From: Proteiniphilum sp.
GTDB lineage: Bacteria; Bacteroidota; Bacteroidia; Bacteroidales; Dysgonomonadaceae
Length of the DNA: 6,469 nucleotides
Assembly: GCA_031284475.1 (NCBI GenBank)
Contig: JAISZV010000116.1
Coordinates: 1-6,469, forward strand
Direction: 5' to 3'
This document shows positions 1 to 6,256 of this stretch, one piece after another; within the stretch, counting starts at the first letter, position 1, and each line of letters begins with the position of its first letter. Position numbers and translations under genes: made by a program. The notes beneath the pieces were generated by a model, which was not told the DNA's origin, searched no databases, and was given only the letters and a program-made list of their open reading frames with translations.

Positions 1-7
1 AAATACA

Positions 8-50
8 AAGAGGGTGAAATCACATTGTGATACACCCTCTTATTCTTTTT
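8..50. terminator. Probable bidirectional intrinsic terminator, double-stem hairpin
   Basis: An outer stem pairs AAGAGGGTG (8-16) with CACCCTCTT (33-41). After a small internal loop, an inner stem pairs TCAC (20-23) with GTGA (27-30) around a 3-nt loop. Read on the plus strand it is followed by TATTCTTTTT (41-50), a good T tract. Read on the minus strand it is followed by CTTTGTATTT, a weaker but T-rich run. It lies about 60 bp past the stop codon of the chaperone gene, so it most likely ends the minus-strand transcription unit. The stronger plus-strand tract suggests it may also serve a convergent gene left of the window, which I cannot see. Confidence 0.75.
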
Positions 51-100
51 GCGAACCAAGAGCTATCGGTTATTATTGTTAACCCTTATCCAAGACCGTA

Positions 101-2230
101 TCAATAGAACCTGAAACGATTGTCTTCCACTCCCAGTTTATCTTTCAACACCTCTATCGACTGCATCTGCAAGCGATAGGCATTGTTGTTGAGCATTTGG
201 TTTTTCTGCGCTTTCGCGTCATATTCTTCCGTTCCCTCCGTACGGTTGACAGCGGCAGCCACATACACGCCCATGTTACCCTTCACCGGCCCTACTACCT
301 TATTGAGCGGCGCGAATGCGGAAACGGCATTCAATACCGGTTCAAGTCCTAATCCCGTAATATTCTGCGTAGTGAAACTCACAAAACGGACGGTATCGGT
401 ATCGCTGTTCATGGCTGCGGCATAGGCGTAGAGAGAAGTCAGGTTTTGCGCTTTCAGATCGCCGATTATTTTCCCGGCCTTCTTCTCGTTGACTAATTGG
501 GTACGGATACCGGAAGATACTTCCGACAAGGGAGTCGTACCTGCCGGTATCATCCTTTCTACCCTTGCAATAATACGCAGGTTGGTGAGATCGAATTTCT
601 TCACGGCTCCTACCTTCTTCTCATTGGCAGCCCAACTGATTACCTGATGGGAATCCGATATCTGCGCCAATGTAAAATCGTTTGCCGACACAGTAATATT
701 GGGCATTACCATATATCCTTTTTCCGAAGCCAACTCATTGAATTTTTGCTCCACATTGGGCGTGGAAACAAATTGGTTCAGTTCGTTGTCGATATTGTTT
801 GAAGTTTTTTCGCTCGGCAATACAGGCATATCGATCACAGCCAGTTTGTATTTATTGACCGGGCGTGTTCTCTCTTCCACCTGAAAGATGAGTTGCTGTC
901 CGGGAACGGTTAATTTAACCGGGCGTCCTACAGGAACGTTAAACGCCGTTTTCACCATATCCGCGCCGAACGATGCAATATCTATTTCCCTTACCCAGCC
1001 CATATCGCCGCCATTGGAATTCGGATTGAGGCTGTTGGCAACCTCAACGAAAGAGGCGCCGCCGGCTATGGCTCCGTAGATGCTGTCCACAAAATGGGTG
1101 ATAACGGAATCCTGTCCAACCATAGAGGCGTAGGGAACAGCCATCATCCTGATGTATACGGAGTCGGGCGCCACGGTTTTATCGATCAGTTTGTAAATAT
1201 GGAATAAATCGCCTTCACGCGCAGGGCCATACATCTCGTTCACGGCCGCCGAGCGCACGAACTCTACTTGCGTAGGGGTCAGTATATGCTCGCTCACAAA
1301 TACGTCACGATAGGGCGTCTGCGAATAATCGGCCACAATTATTGCCGGACTTACAGTATTGCCCAGTTCATCAAAGGCTTTACGCGATTCCGCTTCAACT
1401 TCCGCGTAATCCTCCTCGCTGGGGGTGATGCTTTTGGTAAAATAGGAAAGCTTTACAAGGGGCGCCTCCAACCTGAAAGATCCCTTATGCTTTTTATAAA
1501 ACGCTTTTATTTCGTCATCGGTTACATTTACCGCAGAATCGGGAATGGTAAAATAACTCTTCATCGCATACTCAATATCGGCATTTTGTTGTGAAAGGCC
1601 GAATGTCGCCTCTGCCTCTACATCATTCACAATAACGGCATTAGACAGGAGGGAGATATATTTCTCCTCCAACCGTTGCGTCCTTACCATCTCTTCGATG
1701 AACAACCACAGGCTCTTGTAGCGGTCTACCAATGCCTGTTCCTGCGGATTGGGGGTCGGTGTGTTGACGGTATTGATAAATTCGATCAAGGCGTTCCGGT
1801 CAAACGCACCTGTCTCCCGGTTGAGGAAAAAAGGAAGTTGCTGCAACACCGGCGAAATAAATTGCCCGTGTACCAGATCATTCAGTTCCGCTTTGGTTAC
1901 GGTGAGGCCGAGCTTCGCCGTCTGATTGCCGAGCAACCGTTCCCGTACCATCTGCTGATACACTGCTTCGCGTATCTGTGACGATATATTCTGATCAAGG
2001 GACGATTGCCCGCTTACCATCTTCTGGAACTCTTCAAACTCGGTAATCTTCTCGCCATATTGCCCGGTAGAAATTACCTCATGGTTTATGACGAACGCCT
2101 TATCCTGCACTTTTCCTAAGAATGTTCTCCCGGAAGTAAGTAAATCCCCCAATACAAAGGCAAGCAACGCCGCGCCGATTATAATGACGAGAAGCGTACC
2201 TTTATCTCTAATTTTCTGTAAAGTAGCCAT
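101..2230 (-). CDS. PpiD/SurA-like membrane-anchored periplasmic chaperone (peptidylprolyl isomerase family)
   Basis: This 709-residue protein matches the usual size of Bacteroidota PpiD-like proteins (about 710). A short basic N-terminus is followed by one hydrophobic segment (residues 13-31), predicted to anchor it in the inner membrane with the rest in the periplasm. Residues 40-250 resemble a SurA N-terminal chaperone domain: helical, with VINHEVIS near 48-55 in the place of the typical 'V-N-G-x-x-I' strand. A degenerate parvulin-like unit covers about 255-352. A second, clearer rotamase domain covers about 356-455, with the signature NGGDMGW at 406-412. The remainder is an alpha/beta C-terminal region of unassigned structure. 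The family is thought to help newly exported outer-membrane proteins fold. Neither parvulin unit shows the catalytic histidines: the usual 'H-I-L' and 'G-Y-H-I' positions read R-M-M and G-Q-Q-L in the second domain, so chaperone rather than isomerase activity is likely. The start is ATG and the stop TGA. It is probably transcribed from its own promoter in the 122-bp gap upstream. Calling it ppiD would be reasonable, but I leave the symbol blank because orthology to the proteobacterial gene is loose. Confidence 0.9.
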   Translation of the reverse strand: MATLQKIRDKGTLLVIIIGAALLAFVLGDLLTSGRTFLGKVQDKAFVINHEVISTGQYGEKITEFEEFQKMVSGQSSLDQNISSQIREAVYQQMVRERLLGNQTAKLGLTVTKAELNDLVHGQFISPVLQQLPFFLNRETGAFDRNALIEFINTVNTPTPNPQEQALVDRYKSLWLFIEEMVRTQRLEEKYISLLSNAVIVNDVEAEATFGLSQQNADIEYAMKSYFTIPDSAVNVTDDEIKAFYKKHKGSFRLEAPLVKLSYFTKSITPSEEDYAEVEAESRKAFDELGNTVSPAIIVADYSQTPYRDVFVSEHILTPTQVEFVRSAAVNEMYGPAREGDLFHIYKLIDKTVAPDSVYIRMMAVPYASMVGQDSVITHFVDSIYGAIAGGASFVEVANSLNPNSNGGDMGWVREIDIASFGADMVKTAFNVPVGRPVKLTVPGQQLIFQVEERTRPVNKYKLAVIDMPVLPSEKTSNNIDNELNQFVSTPNVEQKFNELASEKGYMVMPNITVSANDFTLAQISDSHQVISWAANEKKVGAVKKFDLTNLRIIARVERMIPAGTTPLSEVSSGIRTQLVNEKKAGKIIGDLKAQNLTSLYAYAAAMNSDTDTVRFVSFTTQNITGLGLEPVLNAVSAFAPLNKVVGPVKGNMGVYVAAAVNRTEGTEEYDAKAQKNQMLNNNAYRLQMQSIEVLKDKLGVEDNRFRFY

Positions 2231-2352
2231 CTAACTATCTTTTTATTGTACTTGGAACGTGATAAATTATTATAATTCAAATAAGGGCACGAAGTTAGCA
2301 AAAATAATGCAGACAGCGTTATTTTTTAAGGAAAACTTACGGGCGCGCCGGT
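2231..2352 (-). promoter_or_regulatory. Intergenic region with probable promoter for the chaperone gene
   Basis: On the minus strand two overlapping -7-like boxes are visible: TATTTTTG (2306-2299), an exact match to the Bacteroidota TAnnTTTG pattern, and TAACTTCG (2297-2290), one base off. Neither has a clear TTTG at the -33 position, which lowers confidence. A start near 2283-2290 would leave a leader of about 50 nt that is AT-rich and lacks a Shine-Dalgarno sequence, as is normal in this phylum. A GC-rich patch containing the palindrome GGCGCGCC (2342-2349) sits immediately past the lptC stop. It is not followed by a T tract, so I do not call it a terminator, and read-through from lptC into the chaperone gene remains possible. 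Confidence 0.45.
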
Positions 2353-3033
2353 CTACGGTTTAATTTTGTCGCTTGATTCCCCACTTATTTCAATTTCGTT
2401 ACCGGGTGCAGGGCTCTCCTCCGGTTCTCCGGAATCCAATTGAAGGGAATCCGCAGGCGCGGTTTCGGAGAAAGGCAATTTCCCGTCGTGCGGACGGAAA
2501 ATACGGTAATCGGTCATCGCCTGGTTCGATTCAAACCCATACCCTTTCAATTCCGTGACGCCGCTCTTGATCTCGATATAGGCGTCGGAAAAAACCCGTC
2601 CGTTCTTCTGATCCCAAAAGAGTTCATCGCTGTCGAATTGTTCCCCTTTCATATTCTCCACATGTACATTCTTCTTTAATCTCCACATCTCTTTTGTGTT
2701 GTAATACCATGCCGTATCGGCCTCAACGGTTGCCTCAATGTCAAAATCGGGGGTGAACCGTTCCAGATACAACCCTTCCGGAAAGAACGAGTAGGGCTCT
2801 TTGGCCTTATCGAAAACCAACCATAAATCGGCGACTAATTTATAACGGGTAATACCGGAATCGGAAATAAGCTGCGAGGCGGAAGTGGTGACCATGGTTG
2901 GCACCGAGTCCGGATCGTAGGTCAACGCTATGAGATTCTCGTTCTTGTCCTTACAGGAAAAAAGCGACATAACAACCACTGAAACAGTGATTGTTATGCG
3001 CCATAAAGGTTTTATGTAACGATGGTTTCTCAA
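2353..3033 (-). CDS. lptC: LptC-family lipopolysaccharide export protein, predicted lipoprotein
   Basis: LptC links the inner-membrane LptBFG extractor to the LptA bridge in lipopolysaccharide transport. The 226-residue product has a basic N-terminus, a hydrophobic stretch (13-25) and a lipobox L-F-S-C with Cys27, so it is predicted to be lipid-anchored rather than held by a transmembrane helix as in E. coli. Residues about 45-185 carry the beta-jellyroll pattern of the family: a conserved stretch around 60-92 (ITRYKLVADLW, then F-P-E-G-L-Y-L-E-R-F), then A-D-T-A-W-Y (105-110), W-R-L-K-K-N-V-H-V (117-125), and Q-F-D-S-D-E-L-F-W-D (132-141) before F-S-D-A-Y. The last ~40 residues are acidic and rich in Pro, Ser and Glu, and look disordered. 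The start is TTG at 3033: an in-frame TAA lies two codons upstream (3039-3037), and the first internal ATG (residue 22) would destroy the signal peptide. It begins 30 bp after the TPR gene and is probably co-transcribed with it. Family assignment is confident; the exact start is less so. Confidence 0.88.
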   Translation of the reverse strand: MRNHRYIKPLWRITITVSVVVMSLFSCKDKNENLIALTYDPDSVPTMVTTSASQLISDSGITRYKLVADLWLVFDKAKEPYSFFPEGLYLERFTPDFDIEATVEADTAWYYNTKEMWRLKKNVHVENMKGEQFDSDELFWDQKNGRVFSDAYIEIKSGVTELKGYGFESNQAMTDYRIFRPHDGKLPFSETAPADSLQLDSGEPEESPAPGNEIEISGESSDKIKP

Positions 3034-3063
3034 TATTTATTCAATTTAATCAGGCTATCCTGA

Positions 3064-4428
3064 TTATCTTAAACGAACGGTTGTTGTTTCCCCTATCCAA
3101 CCGGGGATAGTTACCGCCTCACCGGCTTTGATGCCCATCATAAAGGCCGTTTCGGTATCCATGAATGCGGCGGAATAGCTGTTGATGAGATTATTTGCCT
3201 TACCGGCCACGCTGGGGTCAACCGACCTTGCTTTTTGCAGTTTATCCACTGCCGCCAGATATACCAATCCCGCTTTTTCCCGTTCGGGGAAGATATTGGC
3301 GGCCGAACTGGCGTAAAGCTGCGCAATCAGTATATATGCTTCACCATTGCTTGGGTTGTACTCCAGGGCGTCGTAAGCGGCTTGTCTGGCCCTTGCGAAA
3401 TTACGCTGGTTAGAGAAGATTCCGGCAATCTGCATCACATAATCGGAAGCTTTAACCTTGTCGGTCTCCATTTTGGCGGCGTCTCCGTAATACCTCACGG
3501 CCGTATCGTAATCCTTATCCCTTAAGTTCTTGTTGGCCAATCCAAGGGCGGCGTTTGCCGAAGGCTCAAGAAGATAGAGGTGCTCGGCGGCAGTGAAGTA
3601 GAGATCGGCGTCGGAACAACCTATCGAAGCCAAAGCATCCAGCACTTCGTTCAGGAATCCTTTATCGCCCTTATTGGGTTCCACCTTATCGCCATAGTAT
3701 TCGGTAAGCGTCTTGCAATCGCCGGCGCCGCTATTGATAAATCCCTTTACAATACCCTCTTTTACCTGGGCCAGGTAATCGGCATTGGGTTCGTCATTCG
3801 CAGACCGGGCATTGACAATAGCCTGATCCACATAACCTGCCACCTTAAAATAGTCGGAGATATACCGGTCTTTTTTGGAATTATCGCTCAGGTATTCGTT
3901 CAAAGAGGCAACTATAAAATAAGAATAGGCGTCGAGCGGATTCATTTGGTCTTTCATATCCTCAATTGCCTCATTCAACAGATTATACACAACCGCCTGA
4001 TCGGTCTGTTCGCCCATCAACTCTATGTAGTCGTAAGTCTTATAAGCAAGTATCGACCCTTTGGCGTCATCCGCGCCATAGTATTTGATACGCGTATCGT
4101 ATATCTCCATCACTTTGTCGAGGTATTCTTTTTTCTTGGCCGCATCTGTTTCGGAAGCATAAAGCGTTTTGAAAATACGGGGGCCGTAAATATAGATATT
4201 CTTGCTCGAGGCAGGGCAATTCTCGTAAACGGACATCCAGGGTTTCAGCGCTCCGTTATAATCTTCCGCCTTGGCAGATGTTTGCATAAGGCTTAAATTC
4301 AAACGGCAGTTCACGCTATCCTCTCCATGTCCGTAAGGCGACTTCACGGGATCATACCCCGGTTTTTGCGCAGAGGCGGCTGCTACTACCACAATAGCCG
4401 CCAAACCCGATAATAATATCTTTCTCAT
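3064..4428 (-). CDS. Secreted tetratricopeptide-repeat protein of unknown partner
   Basis: With the ATG at 4428 the product has 454 residues and a clean signal peptide: MRK, a hydrophobic core (4-18) and an A-S-A cleavage site before Q21, so it is exported to the periplasm or beyond. The mature protein is strongly helical. TPR-like helix pairs are clearest at about 294-325, 326-360 (small/large residue pattern ending in A-L-E-Y-N-P) and 361-405 (ending A-R-S-V-D-P). The N-terminal half probably contains more divergent helical repeats. The C-terminus ends in a short conserved-looking tail, P-G-W-I-G-E-T-T-T-V-R. TPR domains bind proteins or peptides, and no enzyme motif is visible. Homologues commonly sit beside lptC and the barrel gene in Bacteroidales, which suggests an envelope-assembly role, but the partner is unknown. 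An ATG at 4458 would give 10 more residues and still leave a signal peptide, and a TTG lies further up at 4491. I prefer 4428 because it gives the most compact signal peptide and has an AAGGA two bases upstream, although such sites matter little in this phylum. Confidence 0.85.
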   Translation of the reverse strand: MRKILLSGLAAIVVVAAASAQKPGYDPVKSPYGHGEDSVNCRLNLSLMQTSAKAEDYNGALKPWMSVYENCPASSKNIYIYGPRIFKTLYASETDAAKKKEYLDKVMEIYDTRIKYYGADDAKGSILAYKTYDYIELMGEQTDQAVVYNLLNEAIEDMKDQMNPLDAYSYFIVASLNEYLSDNSKKDRYISDYFKVAGYVDQAIVNARSANDEPNADYLAQVKEGIVKGFINSGAGDCKTLTEYYGDKVEPNKGDKGFLNEVLDALASIGCSDADLYFTAAEHLYLLEPSANAALGLANKNLRDKDYDTAVRYYGDAAKMETDKVKASDYVMQIAGIFSNQRNFARARQAAYDALEYNPSNGEAYILIAQLYASSAANIFPEREKAGLVYLAAVDKLQKARSVDPSVAGKANNLINSYSAAFMDTETAFMMGIKAGEAVTIPGWIGETTTVRLR

Positions 4429-4637
4429 ATTCCTTAAGATGTTTATAATTTGTTTCATTCTACAAAAACGTCTGTTTTGTGCATTGGACAAAGTGTTAAA
4501 GCATAAGTTTAACCACCTGTCTTTTTTTATACTTAAATCTTGTTCCTGTCCCTTCCGTATTTCGCCTGCCTACAGGCGCATTCGAGAGAACTTGGTTGTT
4601 CCGGGGTTTTATAAAAAACAATCCATTATGTAAAGCA
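4429..4637 (-). promoter_or_regulatory. Gap between barrel and TPR genes: possible weak promoter and leader
   Basis: This 209-bp stretch holds no convincing gene. On the minus strand a -7-like ACACTTTG (4496-4489) would start transcription near 4482, giving a leader of about 55 nt to the preferred TPR start. Only TTTG of the consensus matches well, and no -33 TTTG is in place. A compact hairpin at 4563-4578 is listed separately. A T-rich run just past the barrel stop (4618-4611 on the minus strand) follows no strong stem, so I see no clear terminator. The TPR and lptC genes may be served by this weak promoter, by read-through from the barrel gene, or by both. Confidence 0.3.
4563..4578. repeat. 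Compact GC-rich palindrome (hairpin) between two genes
   Basis: CGCCTG (4563-4568) pairs perfectly with CAGGCG (4573-4578) around the four-base loop CCTA. There is no T tract on either side, so it is not a standard terminator. It resembles the short GC-rich intergenic palindromes often scattered in Bacteroidota genomes (built from CCTGCC/GGCAGG units), but a single copy cannot prove that it is a dispersed repeat. An alternative is an mRNA structure limiting decay of the upstream barrel transcript. Confidence 0.4.
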
Positions 4638-5975
4638 TCAGTTAAACTGTCGCTTAAAGAACCAGAACTCGTTTATATTCATATTTATAGAGATTTTAAA
4701 CATATCCTGGCGGATCATACGGTCGGCGTCGGGTTGCTGTCTTGTATAGCCAAACCCAACGTTGAGCATGGAGGTATGCCCCGACATATAATCCCTGAAA
4801 GGCAACCCCAATCCCACGTTAATACCGTATTCATTGAAACTGCCGGTACCTGTTGCCTCGCCGGTCACAGGATTGTTCACACTGAAATTACTATATGAGT
4901 TAGCGTATGAAAGCCCTCCCCTGAACCGTATGCGGTGAAAAAAATTCTGGCTCATAGGATCAATAACATACTCCATACCGGTATTGACGCGGAATGCATT
5001 ATTAAATCGATTTTCCGGCGAAAGTTTGTCAAGCACGCCGGGATACTCTAAGTTTTTCCACAACTGGTAAGTACCATCCAGCCCCACCAAAAACCGCTTG
5101 GTACTGTATGTAATACCCGCGCCAAACGTATGAGGCAATTGGAAGGAAGCGTTTTTCAGCGTATCGGTCTTCAACACCTGGGAAGGCGATAACCAGGGAT
5201 TCTCATAAGGGTCGCCGGAAAATAGCATCTCGGTAGGATTCACATCGGCCGAAGCATTCAGCTTAGGCGAATAAACAGCGCCGATCGTAACCGAACGAAC
5301 CTTATTGATAGGATAAGTAAACTGAACGCCGAGGTCATATTTCAGTTCACGGATGGAATAACTATGTTTAACTTCCCCCACCAACCCCGAACTGGGAATA
5401 ACTACTTTGCTATGCGAAAAATTACCGAACAGATAGGAGAGATTAGCCCCTACGGAAATATTTGCGACGGGTTTCCACGCAACACCGCCATATATTTGGC
5501 TTAATCCGCCCGTACCTCTGTATGTTTCGCGATATTGAATATTCGACAGAGAGCGGGTAGCTCCAAAATTATATCCCGTCTTTGAATAGGGAAGAAGGCC
5601 GATACTGGCTCCCACATTGCGCAATAGCGGGAACTGCATGGCTACGTAATCAATATTACCGTTATAAAAATCCCGCGGGTCGCTCGTATCGTCGTTCATC
5701 CGGGCAAGATGCCCCGAAATACCCATATCAAAGATAAAGGTGAGCGTATCGAGTTCCGAATATGACGCAGGATTGGCCCAATTCACCTGCTGGCTCCTTC
5801 GCAGCCCGTACCCAATTCCCCCCATAGCTTCCGCCGCACCCGGTACCGGATTCATTAAAAGTCCGTATCCATACCGGCTATAGGGTGAATTAGACCCTAC
5901 CTGCTGTGCAAAAATAACTGCGGTAATCGTGAGAAAAGTGATCAATAAAGAGAACTGTTTTTTCCTAATATTCAT
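4638..5975 (-). CDS. Outer-membrane beta-barrel protein (FadL/OmpP1-like, Bacteroidota-specific type)
   Basis: The 445-residue product starts with a signal peptide (basic N-I-R-K-K, hydrophobic 8-22, likely cleavage after A23 before Q-Q). The mature N-terminus carries N-S-P-Y-S-R-Y-G-Y-G (29-38), followed by A-M-G-G-I-G-Y-G-L-R (50-59) and N-W-A-N-P-A-S-Y (65-72). This layout is typical of Bacteroidota barrel proteins related to the OmpP1/FadL/PorV fold: the 'A-M-G-G' loop, then the 'N-P-A-x' turn. The remainder alternates short amphipathic strands rich in Tyr, Phe and Gly with polar turns, for example 157-183, 214-236, 283-306, 327-337, 348-359 and 381-411. The last strand, K-I-S-I-N-M-N-I-N-E-F-W-F-F (427-440), supplies the aromatic-rich C-terminal signal expected for barrel assembly. 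FadL-type barrels move hydrophobic compounds, but substrate-binding residues cannot be recognised here, so the function stays open. The ATG is preceded by an A-rich leader with no Shine-Dalgarno. A good promoter lies about 165 bp upstream, and the leader in between is unusually long. Confidence 0.85.
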   Translation of the reverse strand: MNIRKKQFSLLITFLTITAVIFAQQVGSNSPYSRYGYGLLMNPVPGAAEAMGGIGYGLRRSQQVNWANPASYSELDTLTFIFDMGISGHLARMNDDTSDPRDFYNGNIDYVAMQFPLLRNVGASIGLLPYSKTGYNFGATRSLSNIQYRETYRGTGGLSQIYGGVAWKPVANISVGANLSYLFGNFSHSKVVIPSSGLVGEVKHSYSIRELKYDLGVQFTYPINKVRSVTIGAVYSPKLNASADVNPTEMLFSGDPYENPWLSPSQVLKTDTLKNASFQLPHTFGAGITYSTKRFLVGLDGTYQLWKNLEYPGVLDKLSPENRFNNAFRVNTGMEYVIDPMSQNFFHRIRFRGGLSYANSYSNFSVNNPVTGEATGTGSFNEYGINVGLGLPFRDYMSGHTSMLNVGFGYTRQQPDADRMIRQDMFKISINMNINEFWFFKRQFN

Positions 5976-6139
5976 TTGTTTTGGATTATAACCAACTCTT
6001 AGCCGCCTTGTTTCATACGGCTAATTTACTTTTTTATTATCTGACGTATGGAACTCACCATAATCATGTCCTTGTATAAGAATAGTTTTAACTGCGCCGG
6101 TTGCAAAGCAATTCATGCTCGTTTCATAATTTTTTAGCG
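5976..6139 (-). promoter_or_regulatory. Long structured 5' leader of the barrel gene
   Basis: If transcription starts near 6139, the barrel mRNA has an untranslated leader of about 160 nt. It contains a 7-bp stem, TTAGCCG (5999-6005) with CGGCTAA (6018-6024), around a 12-nt loop and ending 23 nt before the ATG. It also has a possible 31-codon reading frame (ATG at 6116, TAG at 6023-6021). The stop codon of this frame lies within one arm of the stem. Immediately before it is a 4-codon frame (ATG at 6127) whose TGA overlaps the next ATG. Nothing here matches a riboswitch or leader class that I recognise. On the plus strand the same stem is followed by a T-rich run (6025-6038) and could act as a terminator there, but no plus-strand gene runs toward it. 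Confidence 0.35.
5999..6024. other. Stem-loop near the start of the barrel gene
   Basis: TTAGCCG and CGGCTAA form a perfect 7-bp stem with a 12-nt loop. In the barrel mRNA it lies just upstream of the ribosome landing region and is followed by unstructured A-rich sequence up to the ATG. On the opposite strand it is followed by a T-rich run like that of an intrinsic terminator. Its use as a terminator for antisense transcription is possible but unproven. Confidence 0.4.
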
Positions 6140-6143
6140 CGTA

Positions 6144-6175
6144 CAAAGATGACATATTTTTGCGATGTCACCAAA
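6144..6175 (-). promoter_or_regulatory. Bacteroidota-type promoter for the barrel gene
   Basis: On the minus strand a -33 TTTG (6175-6172) is separated by exactly 20 bp from the -7 box CATCTTTG (6151-6144), which differs from TAnnTTTG only at its first base. This is the best promoter match in the window, and the spacing is what the primary sigma factor of this phylum prefers. It is correctly oriented for the barrel gene and lies beyond the nitroreductase stop. A 6-bp inverted repeat, TGACAT/ATGTCA (6150-6155 and 6165-6170), occupies the spacer and touches the -7 box, so a repressor site is conceivable. Confidence 0.65.
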
Positions 6176-6256
6176 AATAGGAACGAACATCGTGTTAAAA
6201 AGATCAAAGTTTAATGTTTATAAACGATTATCCGCGGTAAGCTATATGTTGAGTTA
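6176..6256. other. Short AT-rich spacer after the nitroreductase, no gene seen
   Basis: This spacer separates the nitroreductase stop from the barrel promoter. It holds a 10-bp perfect palindrome, GTTTATAAAC (6216-6225), but no hairpin with a T tract that would clearly end nitroreductase transcription. I see no coding potential in it. Confidence 0.4.

Noticed and set aside
68..84. GGTTA/TAACC stem between the chaperone stop and the main terminator
   Set aside because: Only 5 AT-rich base pairs with a 7-nt loop, too weak to call a structure.
497..1981. Several plus-strand open frames of 60-110 codons inside the chaperone gene
   Set aside because: They are shadows of a well-supported 709-codon gene, lack recognisable domains and have no promoter-like upstream sequence.
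2342..2349. GGCGCGCC palindrome as an lptC terminator or cloning scar
   Set aside because: It has no loop-forming stem with a T tract. An 8-bp GC palindrome can occur by chance, and the flanking sequence is natural.
3580..4296. A 238-codon plus-strand open frame antisense to the TPR gene
   Set aside because: It is exactly codon-aligned with the minus-strand gene, so it stays open simply because the TPR gene avoids TTA, CTA and TCA codons there. Its translation has no coherent domain, and the minus-strand product has a signal peptide and TPR pattern.
4439..4898. Plus-strand frames across the barrel-TPR gap and barrel 3' end
   Set aside because: The translations are low in recognisable structure, overlap the barrel coding sequence or the gap, and no plus-strand promoter is visible.
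6154..6161. Plus-strand TATTTTTG as a promoter toward the nitroreductase region
   Set aside because: It matches a -7 box but has no -33 TTTG at the proper distance, and no plus-strand gene follows.
6216..6225. GTTTATAAAC palindrome as an operator
   Set aside because: A perfect 10-bp AT-rich palindrome, but it lies upstream of the promoter boxes with no second copy; chance is a sufficient explanation.
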